Notes under the pieces: model-generated | Told to the model about the DNA's origin: nothing | What the model saw: only the letters and a program-made list of their open reading frames with translations | Databases searched by the model: none | Origin: Ischnura elegans | Taxonomy: Eukaryota; Arthropoda; Insecta; Odonata; Coenagrionidae | Length of the DNA: 64,000 nt | Assembly: GCF_921293095.1 (NCBI RefSeq) | Contig: NW_025791658.1 | Coordinates: 6,820,001 to 6,884,000 of the forward strand | Direction: 5' to 3' | Program-made: the position numbers and the translations under genes | Shown: positions 56,480 through 64,000 of the stretch, one piece after another | How positions within the stretch are numbered: the first letter of the stretch is position 1 | How the letters are laid out: each line of letters opens with the position of its first letter

Positions 56480-57060
56480 ACTTTTGTTATTTCTCTCTCT
56501 CCGTTGACTCGAATTTGTGATTCAATGGCACTGCTATATCAACAATATTTGCTCGTTGCTGTTATTTTTGGATCGATAAAACATCAGATCTATTCAACTC
56601 TATGGTTTTATCTGTAGGTACCCATCGTTTTTCCTTGTATATAATAGGTGTATCTGCCTCTAGTAAGGCGGGTGGATGGCATTCGGAAAAAAGTGGGGTA
56701 TTTTTTTAAGTTCATAGGTAGTTGCTAGGTTTTGGTGGATAATTTTGGCCAGCTGGTAGTGCCTATTTAGGTAGCCATTACGAGCAAGAGCTGAACAGCC
56801 TGAAGTTATGTGTACAATGAATTCACCTCTTTTCTCGCATTTTCTACATTTATCTTCCATTTCAAGTTTTAATATATTTTTTCATAATTCTGAGTTTGTA
56901 TAACTCTGCCTTGAATCGCCATCACAAACCCTTCAGTTTCCGGATATAAATTGTCATCTTAGAGCCATTTCAAAGATATAATTTCTGTAAACCCAATCCT
57001 GCTGCATTACTGTTGAAAGCTTTCCGCTCAAGACTCTGTTTCCATTCCTGCTTCTTTATC
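56480..57060 (-). pseudogene. Second R2-like LINE remnant
   Basis: Minus strand encodes EDKCRKCEKRGEFIVHITSG and CSALARNGYLNRHYQLAKII (56660-56860), then after frame breaks QQRANIVDIAVPLNHKFEST. Closely related to 20320-21050 and, like it, holds only the zinc knuckle and restriction-like endonuclease part. It extends further in the RLAKIIHQ region than the first copy. Confidence 0.7.
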
Positions 57061-57164
57061 CTCATCATTATCATCTTTTTATCATCACCAACTCAGCTGT
57101 GCTGACCATTTTAATGTAAATAAATAGAACACTTTTTTCCAATCGATAGTAAATCATTTATCTT

Positions 57165-57910
57165 GTACATCTACATCTATATTATATCCTGTGAGCCATT
57201 TAGAGGTAATTAGGGAGGGGGTGAGCATTCACCAGCATGCAGCATTCAATAGGATTCCCGCATGCTCATGAAACGGTCCAAAAAACGTCACGAATACCTA
57301 CTTATTATACTGTCACGTTCATGCAAAGGCAAAACTTACCAACTAATCATTATGGTTATCAGCCAGTAAAGCTAAAACACACAAATCAGGCTATTATAAA
57401 TAATAAGAAAATTCATAAACATGCATTTAGGTACACACAAGCCAGTTATCTACACTACAAGCCATCTAATATATTTATGAGTTTTATCGCTGCCGATATA
57501 ATTTCTTGTTGATAGTGAAAAAAATACATTGTGGATCTATCTCATCTACAATCAATCTCACTTATTTTACATGATCTAATCAACCGTAGTAGGTAGGCAT
57601 TCGTAGTACATGGCTAAGTTCAATGGAAAATGCATTGATTTATACTTTAGATTAAAGGTTATTTTTTTCAGTCAACTGTTTGACAGAGATTCCCCTCCGA
57701 GTTTATCCAAGAGGTCACTTACACTAACAAAAATATCGTTGCGATTTTGCACGTACCTGGCAGCTATTCTTAGCACGCATTCTAACTCTGTTTATAAGCC
57801 TTTTTCATGGGGGTCCCAAACACTGGCAGTGTATTCGAAATGGAATCTAACGAGGGAGAAGTAGCTCATTTCTCTCACTTTGTCGTTGGACTTGCCAACT
57901 ATTGTTTTTC
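57165..57910 (-). pseudogene. LINE C-terminus and tail, minus strand
   Basis: From 57910 downward: REMSYFSLVRF and SVWDPHEKGL, then the LLDKLGGESLS region, and finally the tail ending at the CTACATCTATATTATATCC sequence at 57165. Same family as 26026-28132 but older, with stops and frame breaks. Confidence 0.75.
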
Positions 57911-58538
57911 ACAAAACCCAATTTTTAGCCCAATTAGCTTAACCTGTTACTTCCTAAATATGTTGAGTCCACGATAGATCGTTAATGAGTACATGATATC
58001 CTGATATTTTTCACGGAATCTAAAGTCTCTAATATGATGCCCTGAATGATATAACGATGTTGTGGGAAGTTATTTTTGTTTTAATAAAATTCTCACATGG
58101 ACCTGTGCGATTAATTCCTGGCAAATTACCGGGAAAAAATCCGGACTATAAAATGGTGTTTTTTCTATATTAAATTGGACTTGTATTTATGATGCATCAG
58201 TAGTATAGGGATAGCAACGGTAGAGAAAACTGGGATACTAACTTACTGTCAAATAATTTGTATCAAATTCGATTACTTCCAACACGTTAGGACAGGTTAT
58301 AAATTTTCATCCTACCTGTCATCGCTATTGTATTCAATAGAGTGCATTACTCGATTTCATGTTCCTCGCTCCACGAGTGTATTGGGAGAAATTACGAAAG
58401 GGTCATTGGAACCTGCCACTTACATTGCGAACGCAGTGCACACTTACAAACTCGACCCAATCCATGAACTTATGTAGATGGTGTTAATATTGAAATAAAG
58501 AGTAAAAATCACATGTAAAAAGAGGGTTTTATTCTTAC
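57911..58538. other. Intronic DNA
   Basis: No supported feature. Confidence 0.4.
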
Positions 58539-58607
58539 CGAGGGAGCAGTCTCAAAGATTGTAGGCTGAATACTTCCTTCCAGGTTTCCCTGTCATCAGG
58601 CAGCTTT
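58539..58607 (-). CDS. XK-related protein, fourth exon in window
   Basis: 69-bp exon: acceptor CATTTCAG (AG at 58609-58608), donor CG|GTAAGA (58539/58538). One base completes Glu from the previous exon. It encodes KLPDDRETWKEVFSLQSLRL and LPR; the SLRLLPR-like stretch precedes the cytosolic segment in XKR proteins. Two bases are left over, in phase with 55842-55967. Confidence 0.8.
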
Positions 58608-59182
58608 CTGAAATGAGAAGGAAATTTTTTGAGCTACATTTCAGCTTATTGGTCCAATACTTATGCAATAAGTGAAGTAAGGAAAAGGAGTAACTTACGC
58701 AAAAACAAATAGTCCATAAATGAGATGGTCAAAAACCCATGCATGAGCAACTTACGGAATGTGAATACTGTGGCCGTCGCCTTGGGTATGCATTAGCTTC
58801 TCTTGAGTTAGTATACAAGGTATACAATCATACACTTTTGATAAAAATAATCGCATAGGGCGCATTTGTTTGGATTTGTATTCCTTTATCATTTATTCCA
58901 ATTCATGGATAGATTGTGAATTGTTGTAAGCGATTTGCAGTATTTTTCTAATGGGCCTAAGGACCGCGGAAATGAATCATGAATTAGAATTGTTTTAGAT
59001 TTTCATTAATTCTAAATAACGTTGAAAGAGATCGTTATTCACTATGAATTAACAAAAAAATAAAAGTCAACTTTAATAAAAATTAAAGGTCTAATTAAAT
59101 AGTGAACCACAGTTTTATCGATTTATTGTTATTATTATCTTTTTAAGCAGTTCACCCTAACTGTGATATTGATTATACTTAC
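58608..59182. other. Intronic DNA
   Basis: AT-rich, no supported feature. Confidence 0.4.
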
Positions 59183-59346
59183 TCCAAAGAGTTGTGGATA
59201 ATCTCAGCCACCATTGGCCCAAGGATAAACAGCATTGTAAGGAAAAAGCTGAGGTATCTGCTTTGGCTGAAGTGCTGATAGGCTACGCGACAATCTGTCG
59301 CTACGTCCAGCAGATAGAGAACTGGGAGTAACATCAGAAGGCCAAT
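59183..59346 (-). CDS. XK-related protein, third exon in window (first two helices)
   Basis: 164-bp exon with acceptor TCTCTCTTCCAAAAAG (AG at 59348-59347) and a CACTAAT branch-point-like sequence about 25 bases upstream, donor GA|GTAAGT (59183/59182). It encodes IGLLMLLPVLYLLDVATDCR and YLSFFLTMLFILGPMVAEII, two membrane helices; the DVATD after helix 1 fits the XKR pattern. An upstream AG giving a slightly longer exon is possible. Confidence 0.75.
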
Positions 59347-61099
59347 CTTTTTGGAAGAGAGACATCGCAACATTAGTGAGAGCTCTTAAAGTTTGCGTGT
59401 TCAAACTTATCTACTATATCACACGTCTAATTCATGCAATAGTAATACTATACCTGGTTCAATATATGTATGTGGTTAAGCCATACAAATTGAAAGCTTA
59501 GTTGAGTTTTCGACTACATTTTTCAATTTGAAATTAATTGCTGATTTTTTTTAACCAAATCATCCTAGCTATTTTCAAGGAGTGTAAACTTCTTAGGTTA
59601 CCTTCTTTGTGTAAATGTCACGTAGGCATGTAAGTTAGAGATAATAGGAAAGATTTGACCGCCAATTCCCATGTACAGTCAATTTCAGAAGTCGGTCCAC
59701 AAATCCGGCGTACTCGTCTCTTTTATTCCATGAAGTCTACCTTCCCGTATTGCTTACGCGTTCCTTGTCCATAGGGGATTGATTTGACATGATGGGGTTG
59801 TGCAAATGGTGCAACTGGACTACTTTAGCCCACAGCAAGAGCTAAAAAGCATGATTTCAGAGGTAGGAAGGCCCCTTTGGCCCACCCCTCCCATCATAGC
59901 CGTACAATTCCACCATCGAAAAAAATGGAGAAGAATTTTAATTTTTTTTCCGGCAAGTAATCCATCGTGAGAGGAAGAGACAGGAACATCCGAGTCTTCT
60001 GGTAAACTTATACTAGGCATATGAATCGCTAACTGCAGAAAGGCGTCATGTCGAAATTGGACGATTTACGGACAGTTTGACGAAAATCTCTGGCCTACTC
60101 CCTTAAAATATTTTTCTTAATTTATCAGTGTATAAACAAGTTTCAAATGCTCAGTCGTATATAGCAAAAATAATAATATACTCTACATATGCGATGCAAA
60201 TGGGTTTGCTAGGTTTTCTTTCTCTCTCCTGTAAAGTTTGCCAAATTGGACATGATGCTTTTCTGCAGTTAGAGGTTCATTCAGTAGAAATACATTTTTT
60301 TTAGCATTTGGATCATATTACTTCAATATTTTTTTCCTCCACCTCGTCTTGTGAAATATACGTACATACGTTAATTTTAATATTTCCGTTTGCGTCACGG
60401 TAACCATTCCTGCTTGCGTTCAACCGTATCGGCGGTGAAGCATCTCCCGTCATTTTTCAATGTCTACAAGTGGAGGTGAAGGAGGGGTATTACTGTTCAA
60501 ACAAGGTGATGGAGAAATAAGGGAACAACTCATAACACAAATGGGCACTTCACTGTCAAACATGTAGTAATTGGAGTAGGTCTTCGCAGGTACATTTAAA
60601 TGTATCTGCGATCATTTATATGTATCAATATTATAACCCATCCACACTCTCTCACTCACAAATTCTCACTCCACTGGTGCCGAAACATTAGGTTGAGGAA
60701 GAGAGAGAGAGGGAAGGTAATGACTAGGGATGGTATTGTATAAGTTGGAATGGACCGAGACCGCCACAATGTTGAACAATAAATGCAGTGAAAGAATACC
60801 AATTCATCAGAAGTGATAAAAACTCTTATGATCTCCGGTGTAAAAGTTAAACTAACAGAAAATATTATGAACAAATTTTATTACATGAGATTAAATTTCA
60901 GGCCGAATATCGGCAGCTTAAGTATCTAAGGATTGATTAAAATCAGGCATCCAAATGCCAAGTAGCATTAATGACGTATCCGAAAAACAAATTCTTCGGT
61001 AATTTTCTCTCTTAAATTGTAACGATAGGGTAAAAATAGTCATAAAATGTAGTAGAAACGCAGATGTGGGCATGGTGACAGCAGTTATCACACACTTAC
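59347..61099. other. Intronic DNA
   Basis: 1.75 kb with no recognised element. A GACTAGGGATGGT at about 60721 resembles the left end of the 43944 hAT-like MITE, but no partner end was found. Confidence 0.4.
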
Positions 61100-61517
61100 A
61101 TCAATTTTCCGAGCACGAAATCCTTCTCTCGGCATTTCGCTTCCCCTAAGACTGAGGATGGCGTGTTGCAATACTTCATCCTGATGGTGAGGCACGGTGT
61201 CCACGTCCAATGACCCCTCGTCGTCCGCAATGAAAAGGGCAACCCTGTCCATATTCTGCATGGGATTCTCTTGTTGTGAAAAAGCCATTTCCCTCAACGC
61301 GTCCCTTTCCCTCCCAAAGAGAAGAGCGTCAATGGGCATTAGGAGTCTCCTCCCCCAACTCCTGGCCCCGGGACCGTAAGCGTTGGTGAGTCTTTGCTCA
61401 AATGCACATGGGTCCTCCATTTTATCGTAGATGTATGCCATCTTGGTATTTTTCAGCGAGAGCACACGATCTCCCATCTTTCGCAGCCGAAACCCCGCGT
61501 CGCCAACTGCCGCCGCA
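61100..61517 (-). CDS. XK-related protein, second exon in window
   Basis: 418-bp exon. Acceptor TATGACAG (AG at 61519-61518) gives the single base needed after exon 63487-63922. Open throughout to donor GAT|GTAAGT (61100/61099), phase 0. It encodes a hydrophilic region (MAYIYDKMEDPCAFEQRL, ALREMAFSQQENPMQ, VALFIADDEGSLDVDTVPHH). No domain is recognised. It precedes the membrane part, so it is presumably cytosolic. Confidence 0.7.
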
Positions 61518-62177
61518 CTGTCATAGGAATATTATGCATTAGCAAAACATGCGTGCACATCCATGGGAAGACAAAACTTGCAGATGGTTAGTATTAACGT
61601 ATCACAGCGATTAAATTCAATGTAAATATCACTTGACACACTGTTTTATTGTCAATCTTATTTTACACCCACTTCAAAATGGTTCTCTCATTAACAATCC
61701 GTTATTTATCTTTTATCACCATAGCATCGTCTCAAACAAAGAAATAAAAGGAATCAAAATAAAAACAAACATGCTCACAAATAAACAAAACAAACAACAA
61801 ATGAACTTAAAAACAGAAAACAAACTAAACATATACAAAAGTGATATTGATCATAAAAACACATGCATTAGTATTTCCATAGAAAATTCATTCAAGGATA
61901 GAAATAACGAAGTAAATTTCAAAATAAAAACAGGCAGTGAGACGCGACCCATTAATTTTTGGATAGGGACAGTGAGTTTTCAGAAGAAAGAATAAGGAAA
62001 GAGGTGTATAAAATGGTTGGAACGCCTGCAAAAGAGAATTTCACTTGAAGACCATTAGGAAAGGTTCCTACAAAATGCTGAAAGAGAATTGGAATACAAA
62101 AATTCCTTATGGCAGGTGCATTGGACTCAATTGAAAGAAAAGTTTTCGACATTTTCTTCCAAATTTGAGTGATTTGA
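61518..62177. other. Intronic DNA
   Basis: AT-rich; no supported feature. A Lys/Asn-rich frame at 61633-61995 is composition-driven. Confidence 0.4.
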
Positions 62178-62374
62178 ATGGGTGCTTTCCATTCATTGAC
62201 ACACGTCGACACAAGTTGACTTGCGTCGCGGTTTTCGTGTTCCATTCTGTGTGTGTCGCCGACTGTTGTGACACAAGTCAACAAACGGTAACGCACAGGA
62301 ATAGGAGAGTTATAAACAAATGCCGCGAGTCGACACAAGTCGACGCGTGAGTCGCATGAATGGAAAGCACCCAT
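62178..62374. mobile_element. MITE with ATGGGTGCTTTCCATTCA ends
   Basis: 197 bp; the two 18-bp ends are exact inverted copies and pairing continues into GTCGACACAAGT. Flanks GTGATTTGA (62169-62177) and GTGATTCAT (62375-62383) agree at seven of nine positions, a likely 8-9-bp target duplication. No coding. Superfamily open (Mutator-like or hAT-like). Confidence 0.7.
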
Positions 62375-62750
62375 GTGATTCATTAGGAGGGGTTAGGGCT
62401 CGTTGGGTGCATGATAAAAATAAAAAGTTGAGTGAAAGGACGGGTAGGACAACGCGATCAGGCAGCTCACACAACTCAGAGCACAGGAGCCAAAGAGGTA
62501 GCCGAAGGGCAGAAGAAGAAGTAGACGATCCGATCCAGAAACAAATATGCAGTTTCGCAGAAAATGATGCGTGTAACAAAAATAATCAAAAGGAATGCCA
62601 TTAGTGCTTATTAAAATGAAACTCATAGAAGGAACCCTAACACAAAAAACGCTTCCGGAGATTTCGAATCTATTGGCTTCTTTCTCAACTTATATAGAAG
62701 GACTGGTTGTGCATGTGGAATGCAGGAACAAGGGATATTTTAGACGAGGG
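62375..62750. other. Intronic DNA
   Basis: Purine-rich block 62390-62540 open in more than one frame, without recognised motif. Confidence 0.35.
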
Positions 62751-62753
62751 TAA

Positions 62754-63274
62754 AGCCCGTATGACACTTTCGAATTTATTGGCCAATAAATCGGCGCGCA
62801 ATATTATTTAAAATATTGGGTGTTACATACTGTATGACACGTGTCAATATTTACCCCAGCATTGAGCATAATAGTATTATAATTTCCCGTTAGAGAACGC
62901 CATTGTAATTAGATGATTTTACGTTGCATAAGCATTTTTGTGATTTGTACTCTTCAATCAGTAGTGATACAACTTCTATCGTTCCCATTTTAGAAATTTC
63001 AAGCAAATTTTCGGAACAAAATCAATGTTTTTATAGCCAAACCAAAGATGGCTTGCAAAGGGCTCCTTGTTTTGGCCAATAGGAGTCAACAAAACTGACT
63101 TCTGATTGGAGATTCGCCGCGAGAAATAAGAACCTGTTCTAAATTAAAAATTGGGCAAAAAGTTGTGTCCAAAGTTGTGAAAAGGATATTGGACTAGAAA
63201 TTGGTGTATGTCAGATGGACCAAAATCCAATATCCAATGGATTGGCCAATAAATTGGGAAGTGTCTAACGGGCT
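62754..63274. mobile_element. Harbinger-like MITE, family 2 (longer copy)
   Basis: 521 bp, TIR AGCCCGTATGACACTTTC and complement, continuing into AATTTATTGGCCAAT; TAA duplication at 62751-62753 and 63275-63277. The shorter relative is 41131-41366. Confidence 0.8.
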
Positions 63275-63486
63275 TAAGGGAGAGAATGAAGCTGTGATTG
63301 GGAAGGGGTGTTTCAGGATACGTTCGACTCGCGGACGCTATAAGGTTTGGGTTGAGGTTAAGAGTGGATTCAGAGGGGGAAGAGATGCAAAAACCAAAGC
63401 ATTGAAACAAGTGTTGAAAGGTATGAAATAGTACCTACATCAGTGTGACCTTAAAAAACGAGACCCATGAATGAGTGGATACTTAC

Positions 63487-63922
63487 TCTACTCTTATGGC
63501 GTCGTCAGCAAATGAAATATCATCCATTGGGGTGAGGCAAATTTCATTCGGAAGCTTCAGGTCCTCTTCATTAAAGATGTGCCGACATTTATAGGCAAAA
63601 TACGAGTCATTGATATCTTGGTCTTCCTCGGCACCATATTCTCTGTCCCAAACATAGTCTAGTTTAGTAAACTTATCCAGCGACCACATCAGAAGGAACA
63701 ATATGTGATTCAGGGAAACAAGCTCGTTTACATTCCTAATGATTTCCAAGTCATCCGTATCTCTAAACTTCTCTTCATCCAAGTGTTCAATGCGAAACAT
63801 GGAACACGTCCCGTCACCATCATCTTGATACATCTTTCCTGGGTCAGTTCCAAGCCCGAGTAGGCATGAAGTTGTCTTCAGAGCTTCCTCTAGAATGCTG
63901 CCGATGGATTCGGTATCCATAT
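63487..63922 (-). CDS. XK-related protein, first exon in window
   Basis: 436-bp exon. Acceptor GATTCTGCAG (AG at 63924-63923), donor GA|GTAAGT (63487/63486), phase 2 at the end. Because a good acceptor precedes it, an upstream exon should lie beyond 64000; the Met at 63920 need not be the start. It encodes an acidic region (EEALKTTSCLLGLGTDPGKM, LDEEKFRDTDDLEIIRNVNE, LNHILFLLMWSLDKF, CRHIFNEEDLKLP). I do not recognise a domain. Assignment to the XKR gene rests on phase continuity and strand. Confidence 0.65.
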
Positions 63923-64000
63923 CTGCAGAATCATCTAGAAATATACACGTAAACTTAGTTTTGCATCATGACTATTCAATATAATGTTTGATCTGGCTAA
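63923..64000. other. Intronic DNA to window end
   Basis: Polypyrimidine and acceptor region of the preceding intron; it continues past the window. Confidence 0.5.

Noticed and set aside
61633-61995. 120-codon Lys/Asn-rich plus frame
   Set aside because: Composition follows A-rich DNA; antisense to an XKR intron, without domain or splice context.
1-64000. CRISPR array, prophage or bacterial operon
   Set aside because: No spaced short repeats, no operon-like gene packing, and spliced eukaryotic exons are present.

Overview
The window is nuclear DNA of an arthropod, most likely an insect with a large, repeat-rich genome. The evidence is spliced coding exons with GT-AG borders, long introns, LINE, Penelope-like, Ty3/gypsy-like, piggyBac-like, hAT-like, Helitron-like and Harbinger-like elements, and a tRNA-derived SINE. 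There is no operon, Shine-Dalgarno or phage signature.

One host gene is readable. Nine exons on the minus strand (63922 down to 22383) join into one open frame. Every splice junction is phase-compatible and the frame ends at a TAA. From the fourth exon group onward the product is a multi-pass membrane protein with XK-related (XKR / CED-8 family) features, including a short segment ending in YESAPQLLLQL. The first coding exon lies beyond 64000. The introns hold most of the mobile elements between 23 and 63 kb.

Region by region: (1) 0.6-5.1 kb is a 4.4-kb inverted repeat with 1.27-kb near-identical arms around a decayed LINE. (2) 6.0 kb holds a perfect 58-bp-stem hairpin. (3) 7.1-12.4 kb is a broken Ty3/gypsy-type LTR retroelement on the minus strand with a TIR element inside gag. 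(4) 12.9-16.8 kb is a C2H2 zinc-finger pseudogene split by two elements. (5) 17.7-21.1 kb holds two LINE remnants of different types. (6) 22.4-63.9 kb is the XKR gene.

Its introns contain a Penelope remnant with 12-bp target duplications, a Helitron scrap and a nearly intact CR1/jockey-like LINE with related 3' ends. They also contain several MITEs with TAA duplications and a 3.5-kb element with 717-bp inverted repeats, an 8-bp duplication and an unusual transposase-like protein. Further in lie two hAT-like elements, and a Penelope-like element whose reading frame is cut by a 3.37-kb piggyBac-like element exactly at TTAA.

The best candidates for something little described are the 36840-40335 long-TIR element, the homogenised inverted repeat at 634-5080, the palindrome-bearing piggyBac-like element, and the unrecognised N-terminal region of the XKR protein.
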